From contig NZ_KZ454939.1 in assembly GCF_002797355.1 (NCBI RefSeq), positions 1,955,828-2,019,827 on the forward strand: a stretch of 64,000 nt of DNA, written 5' to 3'. Below are positions 54,519 to 64,000 of the stretch, piece by piece. The translations under genes and the position numbers were made by a program. The stretch is from Bacillus xiapuensis (lineage in GTDB: Bacteria > Bacillota > Bacilli > Bacillales > Domibacillaceae). A model generated the notes under the pieces. The model had not been told where the DNA came from. It searched no databases and saw only the letters and a list, made by a program, of their open reading frames with translations. Each line of letters opens with the position of its first letter. Within the stretch, counting starts at the first letter, position 1.

Positions 54519-56708
54519 TTAATTTAAAATTCTTCTCACGGAGTAGATGTCCGGAATTTGCTTAATTTTTTCGACTACTTTATGAAGGTGATTAACATTA
54601 TGAATATAGAGCGCCATATCAATTTTCGCCACTTTATTGCGGTCGGATCTGCCAGATACAGCGGAGATATTCGTTTTGCTTTCGCTGACAGCCTGCAGTA
54701 CTTCGTTCAAAAGCCCTTGCCGGTCATAGCCTGAAATTTCAATTTCCACCATATATTCTTTTTGATTGGCTGCCCCGCTCTCCCACTCTACCGGAATCAG
54801 ACGGTTGGCAGACTCTTCGTCTGAGACATTTAAACAGTCCGCTCTATGAACAGAGACGCCGCGTCCTTTCGTAATATAGCCGACAATTTCATCTCCCGGC
54901 ACCGGGTTGCAGCAGCGGGAAAGACGAATCAATAAATTATCGATTCCCTTTACTCTTACACCTGAATTTTTTTTATTAGACGGCTTTGCCGGTTTCAATT
55001 CCTTGACAGGCTCTTGCACGGTTGCTTCTTGATCCCGTATTTTCCGAAGTTTTTCCGTTAGGCGGTTGACGACCTGCACAGCCGTTATGCCGTTATATCC
55101 AACAGCGGCATACATATCTTCTTCATTGGAAAAGTTAAACTTTTCCGCTACTCGCTTCAGATTATCCGGCGTGAGAACCTCCTTCACGTCGAAATCCATA
55201 TTTTTAATTTCCCGCTCGATTTGCTCACGGCCCTTTTCCACATTTTCGTCTCTATTTTGCTTTTTAAAGAATTGTTTGATTTTATTCTTCGCCTGTGAGG
55301 TTTGCGCCATCTTAAGCCAATCTTTGCTTGGGCCATAGGAATGCTTGGAGGTCAGGATTTCCACAATGTCGCCGGTCTTCAGCTTGTAATCCAGCGTCAC
55401 CATCTTTCCGTTCACTTTGGCGCCGATCGTTTTATTGCCGATCTCTGAATGAATCCGATAAGCGAAGTCAAGCGGCACAGAACCGGATGGAAGTTCGATT
55501 ACATCGCCTTTTGGTGTAAACACAAACACCATATCGGAAAACAAGTCAATCTTTAAGGATTCCATGAACTCTTCCGCATCCGCAGAATCATTCTGGTATT
55601 CCAAAATTTCCCGGAACCAAGACATCTTTTTATCAAAGGAGGCCTTTTCGTCAATCGTTCGGCCTTCCTTATACGCCCAGTGAGCTGCTACCCCATATTC
55701 AGCGATTTGATGCATTTCGGCCGTGCGGATCTGAACCTCCAGCGGATCGCCTTTAGGGCCGATAACGGTCGTATGGAGCGACTGATACATATTCGTTTTC
55801 GGCATGGCGATATAATCTTTAAACCGTCCGGGCATTGGCTTCCAGCATGTATGAATAATGCCAAGCACCGCATAACAATCTTTAATGCTATCGACGATAA
55901 TTCGAACGGCCAGTAAATCATAAATTTCATTAAATTGCTTGTGCTGCAAAGCCATTTTTCGATAAATGCTGTAGATATGCTTCGGCCTGCCGGATAAATC
56001 GGCATGGATATCCAGCTCCTCCAAGCGGCTCTTCACATCTTTCATGACTTCCTCAAGATACAGTTCGCGTTCCGCCCGCTTGCGCTTCATCAGATTCACA
56101 ATCCGATAATATTGCTGCGGATTTAAATAGCGGAGAGCGGTATCCTCAAGCTCCCACTTAATTTTGGAAATGCCGAGCCGGTGGGCAAGCGGCGCGAAAA
56201 TTTCTAATGTTTCATTTGAAATCCGCCGCTGCTTTTCGTGCGGCAAATGCTTTAACGTCCGCATATTATGCAGGCGGTCAGACAGTTTGATTAAGATCAC
56301 ACGAATATCCTGCGCCATGGCTACGAACATTTTCCGATGGTTCTCGGCCTGCTGTTCTTCTTTAGACTTGTACTTAATTTTCCCCAGCTTGGTCACACCG
56401 TCTACAAGCATGGCAACTTCTTCATTAAATGCCTCTTCCAAATCTTCAAGCGTAATCTCGGTATCTTCCACTACATCATGTAAAAAACCGGCTGCTACGG
56501 TTGCCGGATCCATTTCTAAATCAGCCAATATTCCCGCTACTTGAATCGGATGAATAATATACGGCTCTCCTGATTTGCGGTATTGCTCTTTATGCGCTTC
56601 CTTTGCATACAGGTAAGCTTTCTTCACAAACTCTACATGCTCTGAATTTACATATTCACTTGTCCGTTCGATCACTTGTTCGGCGGTTAGCACCCGATCA
56701 TTCGCCAT
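54519..56708 (-). CDS. relA: Bifunctional (p)ppGpp synthetase/hydrolase Rel
   Basis: Master stringent-response enzyme. The product has the HD hydrolase domain ([23 protein letters not shown]), the synthetase domain ([25 protein letters not shown]), a TGS domain, an alanine-rich/helical domain with Cys cluster RCCNPVPGD, and a C-terminal ACT domain. I start at the ATG at 56708 (729 aa; [12 protein letters not shown]), with AAAGGTGA about 9 bases upstream. The hydrolase HD and synthetase residues are present, so both activities are expected. Confidence 0.97.
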   Translation of the reverse strand: MANDRVLTAEQVIERTSEYVNSEHVEFVKKAYLYAKEAHKEQYRKSGEPYIIHPIQVAGILADLEMDPATVAAGFLHDVVEDTEITLEDLEEAFNEEVAMLVDGVTKLGKIKYKSKEEQQAENHRKMFVAMAQDIRVILIKLSDRLHNMRTLKHLPHEKQRRISNETLEIFAPLAHRLGISKIKWELEDTALRYLNPQQYYRIVNLMKRKRAERELYLEEVMKDVKSRLEELDIHADLSGRPKHIYSIYRKMALQHKQFNEIYDLLAVRIIVDSIKDCYAVLGIIHTCWKPMPGRFKDYIAMPKTNMYQSLHTTVIGPKGDPLEVQIRTAEMHQIAEYGVAAHWAYKEGRTIDEKASFDKKMSWFREILEYQNDSADAEEFMESLKIDLFSDMVFVFTPKGDVIELPSGSVPLDFAYRIHSEIGNKTIGAKVNGKMVTLDYKLKTGDIVEILTSKHSYGPSKDWLKMAQTSQAKNKIKQFFKKQNRDENVEKGREQIEREIKNMDFDVKEVLTPDNLKRVAEKFNFSNEEDMYAAVGYNGITAVQVVNRLTEKLRKIRDQEATVQEPVKELKPAKPSNKKNSGVRVKGIDNLLIRLSRCCNPVPGDEIVGYITKGRGVSVHRADCLNVSDEESANRLIPVEWESGAANQKEYMVEIEISGYDRQGLLNEVLQAVSESKTNISAVSGRSDRNKVAKIDMALYIHNVNHLHKVVEKIKQIPDIYSVRRILN

Positions 56709-56891
56709 ATGTTTACTCACCTTTGCCATCATAAAATATTTAATCTTTTAAAAAGAATGTAATTGTCCCTATTATCGAAAAAAAAAGACGATATGTAAAG
56801 CCATCTTGCCTATTTTCTAAAGAATTTTCAAGAAAATTGTCGATAATTGTCTCATTCTACTAGTATTTATAGGTTTCGCCTGGAAATATAT

Positions 56892-56916
56892 AAAAAATGA
56901 GCACAGAAGTGCCCAT
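56892..56916 (-). terminator. Terminator after apt
   Basis: Short stem ATGGGCAC / GTGCTCAT (one wobble, loop TTCT) followed by TTTTTT on the minus strand, separating apt from relA. Confidence 0.75.
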
Positions 56917-56923
56917 TGTTTTC

Positions 56924-57439
56924 TCACTCATATGGAATTAAGGTCAACACATCATAGCCTTCCAATTTACTGCGGCCGTTCAAATACTCAAGCTCAATTA
57001 AAAACGCGATGCCGGCTACTACGCCTCCGAGCTGTTCCACCAATTTAATAGTGGCTTCGATCGTTCCTCCCGTCGCCAGTAAATCATCGGTAATGAGAAC
57101 GCGCTGTCCCGGTTTCACGGCATCTTTATGAATGGTCAGTATGTCCTTGCCATACTCTAATCCATAATCCACTTTCACCGTTTCCCGCGGAAGCTTGCCA
57201 TCTTTACGAACCGGAGCAAAGCCGATCCCGAGAGCATAAGCGACTGGACAGCCGACAATGAATCCACGGGCTTCCGGCCCGACGACTATGTCGATTTCCT
57301 TTTCCTTTGCATAGTCGACAATTTGATCCGTCGCATAGCGAAAGGCTTGGCCGTCTGCCATTAATGGTGTAATATCTTTAAATTTTATTCCCGGCTTTGG
57401 CCAGTCTGGAACAATCTTAATAAACTCTTTTAAATCCAT
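56924..57439 (-). CDS. apt: Adenine phosphoribosyltransferase
   Basis: Salvages adenine to AMP. The 171-aa product has the PRPP-binding motif [13 protein letters not shown] and [12 protein letters not shown]. It overlaps the end of recJ by 10 bases, so it is translated from the recJ mRNA unless it has its own promoter inside recJ. Confidence 0.96.
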   Translation of the reverse strand: MDLKEFIKIVPDWPKPGIKFKDITPLMADGQAFRYATDQIVDYAKEKEIDIVVGPEARGFIVGCPVAYALGIGFAPVRKDGKLPRETVKVDYGLEYGKDILTIHKDAVKPGQRVLITDDLLATGGTIEATIKLVEQLGGVVAGIAFLIELEYLNGRSKLEGYDVLTLIPYE

Positions 57440-59522
57440 GATTCTGCTTCCTCCTCAATTTCAACAGGGGCGTTTACATGCTGATCCAACCAATCCTTTA
57501 ATTCCTGATAGGAAGAATACAGCAGCTTATTCTCCAATTCAAATTGTGCTTTTTTATTTTGATAGGATGGAGATTCACTTAAATCGCGCTTTGAAGCACG
57601 GGGATTTAAATGAATCACACCATCTTTCATTGTAACAAAATCCAGTTCAAAAAACACTTTCGACATGAAATTTATCGTTTCCCGCGACCAACCCCGATGT
57701 TTGGCCAACTCGTCTCCATACCGATGCAGATCGAAGATTTTCCGTTTCATTAAAAATCCATAAAACCATTTAAAATGATCGCGGGTAGGGAGCGTGCTGA
57801 AAAAATGATCATCTTTCTGATAAAAATGGACATAGATACGGCTTGGACGCCCATTTTCAAGCAAGCGTCCGATGTATTCCTCAGCCGGGGGGAGATCAAC
57901 AAGCACGACATTCTTCCCCGCAATGTCCAGCTGAGCAGCCATTTCCAAACCGTCCACTTCGATCAATTCCCCGTTCAAGCGGGCGAGCTTCAGCTCATGG
58001 ACCGATTCTTTTCTAAACACAATAATCAGGCGCTTTTCCGGCACTTTCTCTATCCACTTGTCCAACTGGCGGTGACCGCGGACGTCAAACAGCTGCCAGT
58101 GATCCACGCATAGATCTTTCAAGAACATTTGCGGTTTGCGGATATGATTCCATTCATTGACCGCCAGTTCCCCAATAGCCGATACCTTGGAAAAAGGGGC
58201 GATGTGATCTGCAAAGCTCCCCATGCCAAATCCGATCGCATCAAGCGCAGCGGCTCCCTTTTCAAGCTGCAGCTTCAAATGGGTTTTGTCCGATCCGATT
58301 TTGCGCATAGCAGATACTCCCACGCACTCAATGAGCACCTTAGGTTTAGGATTTGCCATCCCATACGGGGCCAGCGCCTCCAGCTGCTCCACTACTTGTA
58401 AATTAATATCTTCCAGCGGCACCGTCGCATCAAGTTCGGTAACCGGGATGAAATCTTCGGGGGCAAGCTGCTCTTGTGCCAAAGCGCACAGGCGTGTTCT
58501 TAACTCGTCCACGTCTGCGATCGATAGCGTCATGCCAGCTGCCATCGGATGGCCGCCGAAGTGGGGCAGCAATTCACGGCAAGCGGACAGGTTTTTAAAT
58601 AAATTAAAGCCGGGAATGCTTCTTGCTGACCCTTTAGCCAGCTTTGTCTCCTTATCAAAGCTGAGCACGATGGCTGGCCGGTAAAACTTCTCGACAAGCC
58701 GTGAAGCAACAATGCCGATGACGCCCGGATTCCAGCCCTCCTTTCCAATCACGAGCACTGGATATTGTTCAGGCGGATAAAAGGAGGCCACGATGTCGAT
58801 TGCTTCAGCTGTTATTTCGTTAACAAGCGCTTGGCGTTCCCGATTCATCTCATCGATTTCTTGCGCCAGCCGCTTCGCCGTACTCTTATCCTGCGTCAGC
58901 AGCAACTCAACAGCGGGATCCGCATCCGATAGCCGGCCGGCAGCATTCAGGCGAGGAGCGATCATAAAGCCAACCGTTTCTTCCGTAATGGCTTCTTTTT
59001 TTGTTGCGGTCAATTGGCATAACGCTTCAATGCCCGGTCGATTCGTCTGCTGCAGCTTTCTTAACCCGGCTCGGGCAATGGCCCGGTTTTCACCTGTGAG
59101 AGGAACAAGATCGGCAATTGTTCCAATGGCTGCTAAGTCTAGCAAATGCTCCGGCATAGCCCCGTATAGGGCATGAGCCACTTTAAAAGCCACCCCTACG
59201 CCGGCTAAATGCCCAAACGGATACTTTCCTTCCGGCAGCTTCGGATGAATAATAGCCAGCGCCTCCGGAAGTTCTGGACCCGGCTCATGATGGTCGGTAA
59301 TAATTAGGTCGATGCCCAGCTCCTTTGCTAGTGCTGCTTCTTGAACAGCCGCTATTCCTGTATCAACTGTAATAATTAATCGAAAGCCGCTGTCACTCGC
59401 CCAGCGGAATGCTCCTTCATTTGGGCCGTAGCCCTCTGTAAAACGATTCGGGATATAAAATTCCGCAATCGCTCCTAAATCCTTTAACACGGTCATCATG
59501 ACGGACGTACTACTAACCCCGT
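57430..59522 (-). CDS. recJ: Single-strand DNA exonuclease RecJ, exon 2
   Basis: The larger 3' part of RecJ (5'-3' ssDNA exonuclease in recombination and mismatch repair). It begins with the last two bases of codon 92 (AC of the Asp codon), then [10 protein letters not shown]. It keeps the DHH motifs ([36 protein letters not shown]), the DHHA1 domain with [10 protein letters not shown], an OB-fold and the C-terminal domain found in Bacillus RecJ. The reading frame continues a short way into the intron on the upstream side but has no start with a ribosome site there, so this part is not expected to be made without splicing. Confidence 0.93.
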
Positions 59523-60498
59523 ATAGTGATAGGTAAGCCTTTGATTTGATCTCCGGCTTTTCCCCCACTCCACACCGTACGGGACGGTTTCCCGTCATAC
59601 GGCGTTCCATCGAACGGTTTCAACTCGCTGATCTTCTGCCAAACAGAACATACTCCTCATTTTCCGCTTACTATTTGCCAGCACTAGGCTCGCTTCACCT
59701 GCAAGCATGAGCTTGCTAAAGCATCCGCTTCCCTGCTATCGCTTACTGGACAGTGAGAAGGAATTTAAAGCACCGCCTTGCAACCGCGGTGCTTGCCGCC
59801 TTTTCATGCTGTTCGCTTATCCGGCACAGATCCGTTTTTGAAACGTTCGACTAGAGCCTATCCCTCCGCCATTTATTATCATGGCTTCACCGGTACTGTG
59901 GCTCCGCTTTCACATGAGTAAATCGATTTTAATAGGCCAAAACAGCCCTTTATCTACCGAACTGCTTCATAGGCAGGCTAATACCTCCACATCTCATGCT
60001 TTCCACGTTCCGATTTCTCTATCCTTACATATATCCTTAGGTTTCTCCTATGGGCCTGTATGCTTGAGCTTGCCTGTAACAAGCTATGGGCTTTCATAAC
60101 GCAGAGTTTTACTCACCCACACATACCGATGGCACGGCCACCCGCTGCATTTCTGCAGCTATTATGTCTAGACCCGTATATTCAGAGATTCGCCAGTGCT
60201 GCCTAGCACATTCTAACCATAGATATTTTATGGACTCCCGGCATATAGGATACACCATCCACCTCTGGACAGCTTTCGTGTCAGCTGTTTGCTAGCTTTC
60301 CGCTGACTTACGGTATCTCTCTGCCGACTTCACCGGGCTTCACACCTCCCGATTTAACCCTCGAGAAGGCATGCCGGAGTATCAGAGTAGGCGTTTCCAG
60401 GCGTTACCCCATCATTCCGCCTATCAAGAAATCAGTTCTCCCAAGGAGATCAAGCAGCTCCCCAGTGCCTAAGCTTTTCACTTAGAAACGTGTCGCAC
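59523..60498 (-). mobile_element. ORF-less group II intron in recJ (976 bp)
   Basis: The insertion starts on the minus strand with GTGCGAC (GUGYG 5' end) and ends with CACTAT (AY 3' end). A 34-nt domain V lies at 59605-59572: ACGCCGTA pairs with TACGGTGT, and the GACGG/CCGTC stem has a GAAA tetraloop. Domain VI follows with AAGCC/GGCTT and a candidate branch A 8 bases from the 3' end. EBS1 CTGCGT (60104-60099) pairs with IBS1 ACGCAG (60504-60499) and EBS2 CATAAT (60176-60171) pairs with IBS2 ATTATG (60510-60505), all six bases in both. There is no reverse transcriptase ORF, so splicing would need RNA alone or a maturase from elsewhere. Confidence 0.93.
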
Positions 60499-60772
60499 CT
60501 GCGTCATAATCACCAAATACCAGAATCGGTTCCTGCTTATCGATCGCTTGCTGTATTCTTTGTACTGCCTGATCCATTCCATTGAATAGAAACGGATCGT
60601 GAAAACCATTGTCTTGATCAAATAAAAATTGCCGCGCCGACACTGCATCGGTCACGCCTCGATTTATAAGCAATGAAGCCAGCAGCGGACTTACCTCCAG
60701 CTGCTCAGCTAATTGATTTCGCTTTTTTTCATCGGTTTGACGAACAAGCCAACGGGTTTTTGATTTTAACAT
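60499..60772 (-). CDS. recJ: RecJ exonuclease, exon 1
   Basis: The first 91 codons plus one base of recJ, starting at the ATG at 60772 (MLKSKTRWLVRQ) with GAGGGG about 7-8 bases upstream. It ends at VFGDYDA and the G of the next Asp codon. Joined to exon 2, the sequence reads FGDYDADGVSSTSV and gives 788 aa, the normal length of Bacillus RecJ (786 in B. subtilis). The junction splits the codon of the last Asp of DYDADG, a metal-binding residue of the DHH catalytic site. Without splicing translation stops after five more residues (GATRF). Confidence 0.93.
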
Positions 60773-60950
60773 ACACTCACCCCTCAACCTTACCATTATA
60801 CAAAAGGAAAAATCGGGTTTCAATGCAAGGTCTTTTTCCCTTAATTTTAGCGCTGGATGCCAGAGCTCTTTTCTTGCTGCGGTCTTCGAAGCTTTTGGAC
60901 CTGTTCAAGCGCCGGGCTTTCGGCTTGTCCAAAAAACTCTTATGTTTAGA

Positions 60951-60998
60951 AAAAGGGCGGTCTCCAAGCCAACTAATTGGCAGAAGAGACGCGCCCTT
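60951..60998 (-). terminator. Terminator after yrvD
   Basis: Arms AAGGGCGCGTCTC / GAGACCGCCCTT, then TTTTTC on the minus strand. It separates yrvD from recJ. The 60773-60950 stretch upstream of recJ contains no convincing gene. Confidence 0.75.
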
Positions 60999-61005
60999 GA
61001 ACGGT

Positions 61006-61326
61006 TTACTCGCCATCTGGAACGGTGCGAAAGTTTTTTTGCTCCGGCTGTTCAGCCCCCTTCGCTTCATGCAATTCCTGCTTGAGCTGTTCAATCTGAT
61101 GAATCAGTACTTTATTTTGTCTGCGCAGGCTGATCGTGCGGAATACACTTAACGAAAAAGATATGAAGCCGCCCATAAATACTGAGAAGATAATCACCAG
61201 AACGAGCGGCCACTCGGATTTTCCAAACAAGTAATTCACCGTGACTGGCTCAACATTAATCACAGCGAACACAGCTACAATTAAAGCAAATGCAACGCCG
61301 AGCAGCAAAGCGGATTGGGTTTTCAT
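61006..61326 (-). CDS. yrvD: LapA-domain membrane protein YrvD
   Basis: A 106-aa protein with two transmembrane helices (about residues 6-25 and 43-66) and a basic coiled-coil tail, the LapA/DUF1049 layout. The conserved PVTVNYLFGKSEWPLVLVII stretch matches YrvD, located between secDF and recJ in B. subtilis. It may help lipopolysaccharide-like assembly in Gram-negatives; in Bacillus the role is unknown. AAGGAGGAG precedes the ATG. Confidence 0.88.
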   Translation of the reverse strand: MKTQSALLLGVAFALIVAVFAVINVEPVTVNYLFGKSEWPLVLVIIFSVFMGGFISFSLSVFRTISLRRQNKVLIHQIEQLKQELHEAKGAEQPEQKNFRTVPDGE

Positions 61327-61532
61327 ACTTTCTCCTCCTTAGCCGGATGATCGGGATGAGGCAGCTGTCTGTCTTCCATGCTGCAAAGACCCGTATTTTT
61401 TCTCTTTCTGTTCCACCTTCTACCGGTATCGAAACCTTCTATCCTTATCATACATCAAACGGAAGATTCCATGCGGACGCACAAAGCGGCTGTCTAAAAA
61501 GCTCCATTCCCGCTAACATATATCCAAATTTA

Positions 61533-61570
61533 AAGCCCAAGAATGTTGATTTAACAGCATTCTTGGGCTT
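61533..61570. repeat. Inverted repeat in the yrvD-secDF gap
   Basis: A perfect 13-bp stem (AAGCCCAAGAATG / CATTCTTGGGCTT) with a 12-base loop. To its left is GGCTGTCTAAAAAGC, which resembles the ends of some insertion sequences; there is no transposase. It may be an IS scar or a plain terminator. In the same place B. subtilis has yrvC, which is missing here. Confidence 0.5.
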
Positions 61571-61627
61571 GAATGTCTTCATTTTTTAGGGTGAGCCATC
61601 ACTTTCTGGACATCCCCTTTGCGGCCG

Positions 61628-61764
61628 CTTCCGCTTTTCTTTGTCCAGCTGTAGGGCCTAGCCCCTCGAGGTCACAAGCCCATCTGTCTTCAAGGTTCAA
61701 GAACAACCTTGCAGTCAGCTGATCTTGTGCTGGTCGGGGCTTTTCGAGGCCCTTCCGCTTTTCT
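61628..61764 (-). repeat. Bacillus-type intergenic repeat, copy 1 of tandem pair
   Basis: The outer sequence CTTCCGCTTTTCT occurs at both ends (61628 and 61752), with TTTGTCCAGCTG, GGTCACAAGCCCATCTGTC and CTTGTGCTGGTCGGGGC between. The internal arms (ACAAG...CTTGT; GCCCC...GGGGC) can fold into a long hairpin. It shares its right end sequence with the next copy. Confidence 0.85.
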
Positions 61765-61889
61765 TTGTCCAGCTGCAGGCGCTAGCGGCTCGAGGTCACA
61801 AGCCAAACCGCCCAGAAAGGTAAAGTGCACCTTTCTATGCGTTCTGTCTTGTGCTGGTCGCCACTGAACAAGCGCCTTCCGCTTTTCTG
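61752..61889 (-). repeat. Bacillus-type intergenic repeat, copy 2 of tandem pair
   Basis: Same layout as copy 1: CTTCCGCTTTTCT at both ends, TTTGTCCAGCTGCAGG and CTTGTGCTGGTCGCC inside, with a central AGAAAGGTAAA...CACCTTTCT hairpin. On the minus strand it begins ACAGAAAAGCGGAAGG directly after the secDF TAA stop codon, as copy 3 does after the yrzQ stop. Confidence 0.85.
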
Positions 61890-64000
61890 TTACACTTGCG
61901 GTTCGTCGCTCCATTTTTTCTTCTCTTTGTAAGTGATGATGGCCCCTTTCTTTTTAAGCTCTTTTTTCTTCCATACAAGCCAGAGTTGGGCGGCGATGAA
62001 GAGGGAAGAGTAGGTTCCTGAAACCAAACCGACCAACAGGGCGATTGAGAAGTTCAGGATCGAGCTGCTTCCTAATAGCAGCAAGGCGACAACGGCAAAG
62101 ACAACGGTCAGTACCGTATTGATTGAGCGTGTTAATGTTTGGCGCAAGCTGCTGTTGACAACATCCTCCAATTCTTCTTCGGTTTTAATTTTGCGCTTTT
62201 TCGCCATATTCTCACGCATGCGGTCGAAGGTAACGATTGTATCGTTGATCGAGTAACCAACAATCGTTAAGACGGCCGCAATAAAGGTAATATCGACCTC
62301 CAAGCGCGTTAAGCTGAACAGAGCAATGATGAAAAACGCGTCATGCAGCAAAGCAACAATCGCCGCTAAAGCCATGTAAATCTCAAAGCGCAAGGTAACG
62401 TAGAGCACGATGCCTAAAGAGGCAATGGCTAAGGCAAACATCGCATTCTTCGCCAGCTCTTTCCCGACAACCGGCGACACGGTGCTAATATTCGGCTCGT
62501 GGCCATATACTTCTTTAAAATGAGCTTTCACATCAGCCACTTCTTTTTGCGTAAAAGAATCTTTAAAACGGACAACCCCGATTTCTTTCTTCTCTCCGGA
62601 AATCACGATGTCGTCTGAAGATAAATCGGCCTTTTCTAATTCTTTTTTCAGCCCTGATTCCGAAATAGACTGCTCTGCCATGACTTCCATCCGTGTCCCG
62701 CTGGAGAAGTCAATGCCGAGATTCAAGCGGAATATCCCAAGTACGATCATGCCGGCAATAATGGCGACAATGGAGCAGGCAAAGAATTTGCGGTGATGCT
62801 TCACAAAATCAAAGCGGTCAAATTTCGTCGGCAAATCAAGCGTATCGTAGTTTTCGCGAATATCTTTAATGTCTTTTTGATGAACGCCGAACCAGCCCGG
62901 CTTATTCTTTAGCAAACCGCTTTTCACAAACAATCCAAGCAGCAGACGCGATCCCCAAATTGCTGTGATAAAGCTGACGATAATGCTGATAATCAGCATA
63001 GTGGCAAACCCTTTAACTGAGCTTGTACCAAAATAGAAAAGCACAGCGCCGGCTAAAATCGTCGTCAGATTGGCATCAAGTATAGTCAGGAAGGAGTTTT
63101 TGTTTCCTGTCTTGAAGGCCGACTGGATCGTTCTGCCGACTTTAATTTCTTCTTTAATCCGTTCGTAGGTGATGATGTTAGCATCTACCGCCATCCCTAC
63201 ACCTAGGATCAGAGCAGCAATACCCGGCAGCGTTAAGACGCCGTTCATCAGCTCAAAAATTAATAAAATCAAATAGATGTAAACTGAAAGCGTAACCGCG
63301 GCAATTACACCTGGCAAGCGGTAGTAGAACAGCATAAATAAGAATATTACAGCAATGCCTACAATGCCGGCAAATACCGTCTGATCAAGGGCTTTCTCTC
63401 CAAATTGAGCGCCTACGGAAGTGGAATAAATTTCATTCAGCTTCACCGGCAGCGCTCCGGCCTTTAATAAGGAGGCAAGATTTTTTGCTTCTTCCACAGT
63501 GAATTGACCGGTAATGCTTACTTCATTGGTATTGAAAACTTCGCCGACCGTGGCGGATGAAATAAACTTAGGGTTTTTCTTTTGCGCTTCCTTGGCATAA
63601 GAATCTTTCCCCTCTTCAAAATCAAGCCATATAACCATCTGGTTATTCGGAGCTAAGCTCAGAATATGCTCAGTCACCTTTTTAAACTTCTTTCTATCTT
63701 TCAGCTGAACGGCCACACTCGGATTCCCGTTTTCATCAAAGGATTGCTTCGTTCCGCTTTGAACGATGTCCTGGCCGTCCAGCATTAATTTATCATTAAC
63801 ATCACGGAATGTGAGATTGGCTTGAGTCGACAGCAGCTTGCGAGCTTCTGATTGATCTTCAACGCCAGCGAGCTGAACGCGAATCCGGTTTCCTTCCTCC
63901 ACCTGGATGCTCGGTTCACTCACGCCCAGAACGTTAATCCGTTTATCGAGAGCTTCCGCCGTATCGGCCACAACTTTCTCGGTGATTTTCTGTCCTTCTT
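61890..64000 (-). CDS. secDF: Protein-export membrane protein SecDF, 3' part
   Basis: SecD and SecF are fused in one protein, as in Bacillus; it uses the proton gradient to help proteins leave the Sec channel. The N-terminus is outside the window. The visible 703 residues contain the SecD periplasmic domain, its transmembrane block (GIAVIFLFMLFYYRLPG; GVGMAVDANIITYERI), a loop (about 380-400 in this part) and SecF (LNLGIDFSSGTRMEV; TIVGYSINDTIVTFDRMREN). The C-terminus is rich in Lys. Confidence 0.96.
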   Translation of the reverse strand, partial: EGQKITEKVVADTAEALDKRINVLGVSEPSIQVEEGNRIRVQLAGVEDQSEARKLLSTQANLTFRDVNDKLMLDGQDIVQSGTKQSFDENGNPSVAVQLKDRKKFKKVTEHILSLAPNNQMVIWLDFEEGKDSYAKEAQKKNPKFISSATVGEVFNTNEVSITGQFTVEEAKNLASLLKAGALPVKLNEIYSTSVGAQFGEKALDQTVFAGIVGIAVIFLFMLFYYRLPGVIAAVTLSVYIYLILLIFELMNGVLTLPGIAALILGVGMAVDANIITYERIKEEIKVGRTIQSAFKTGNKNSFLTILDANLTTILAGAVLFYFGTSSVKGFATMLIISIIVSFITAIWGSRLLLGLFVKSGLLKNKPGWFGVHQKDIKDIRENYDTLDLPTKFDRFDFVKHHRKFFACSIVAIIAGMIVLGIFRLNLGIDFSSGTRMEVMAEQSISESGLKKELEKADLSSDDIVISGEKKEIGVVRFKDSFTQKEVADVKAHFKEVYGHEPNISTVSPVVGKELAKNAMFALAIASLGIVLYVTLRFEIYMALAAIVALLHDAFFIIALFSLTRLEVDITFIAAVLTIVGYSINDTIVTFDRMRENMAKKRKIKTEEELEDVVNSSLRQTLTRSINTVLTVVFAVVALLLLGSSSILNFSIALLVGLVSGTYSSLFIAAQLWLVWKKKELKKKGAIITYKEKKKWSDEPQV

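Noticed and set aside
57430-59610. A separate recJ gene starting inside the insertion
   Set aside because: The frame extends about 30 codons into intron DNA but has no ribosome site, and the exon pairing and the restored motif show one split gene.
59881-60295. Open frames of 60-70 codons on the plus strand inside the recJ insertion
   Set aside because: They run against the direction of the intron, have no ribosome sites and no family match; the DNA is explained by intron RNA structure.

Overview
The window is a chromosomal segment of a spore-forming, competence-capable Bacillaceae bacterium. The evidence is spoIIP, gpr and sigK, a comE locus, 6S RNA and T-box leaders, and long stretches of gene order that match the Bacillus subtilis hemW-lepA...yqeG and cymR/alaS...secDF regions. 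Most genes are on the minus strand. It is not B. subtilis itself: psd and pssA sit beside sigK, sigK is continuous with no skin-type insertion, and genes expected from the B. subtilis order (pbpI beside greA, yrvC beside secDF) are absent.

Layout. 1-5000: hemW (cut by the window edge), lepA, yqxA and the sporulation genes spoIIP and gpr. 5-11.5 kb: rpsT, holA, yqzM, the comEA-comEB-comEC operon and divergent comER. 11.7-16.7 kb: the eight-gene yqeG-yqeH-aroE-yhbY-nadD-yqeK-rsfS-yqeM operon, many genes overlapping. 16.7-17.2 kb: a dense DnaA-box cluster between yqeG and the checkpoint gene sda. 17.2-21.9 kb: psd/pssA, sigK, mtnN, yrzA, yrrS. 22-28.5 kb: greA, udk, a tRNA U34 modification set (yrrM, yrrN, yrrO), mltG, yrzB, ruvX, yrzL. 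28.6-37.5 kb: alaS with a T-box, a permease, a kinase-like protein, small proteins, recD2 and a TPR protein. 37.6-42.1 kb: mnmA, iscS, cymR and rarA (sulfur relay plus replication-linked ATPase). 42.5-49.3 kb is the most accessory part: a YcdB/YcdC-like protein, a GntR-regulated ABC-transporter operon and a decayed IS1182-type transposase. 49.3-64 kb: tcdA, 6S RNA, aspS-hisS with a T-box, dtd, relA, apt, recJ, yrvD and secDF (cut by the window edge).

The main finding is that recJ is split by a 976-bp insertion that reads as an ORF-less group II intron. It starts with GTGCGAC, has a 34-nt domain V hairpin, and has two perfect 6-bp exon-binding/intron-binding pairings. Exact removal restores a 788-residue RecJ and rebuilds the catalytic DYDADG motif. 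The second finding is a three-copy family of structured elements (about 9306-9480, 19736-19810, 20716-20858), each lying in the same orientation just upstream of a coding sequence; two copies show compensatory stem changes. The third is a different repeat family (33689-33816 and a tandem pair at 61628-61889), two copies of which begin directly at a stop codon. No tRNA genes, rRNA genes, prophage or CRISPR array were seen.
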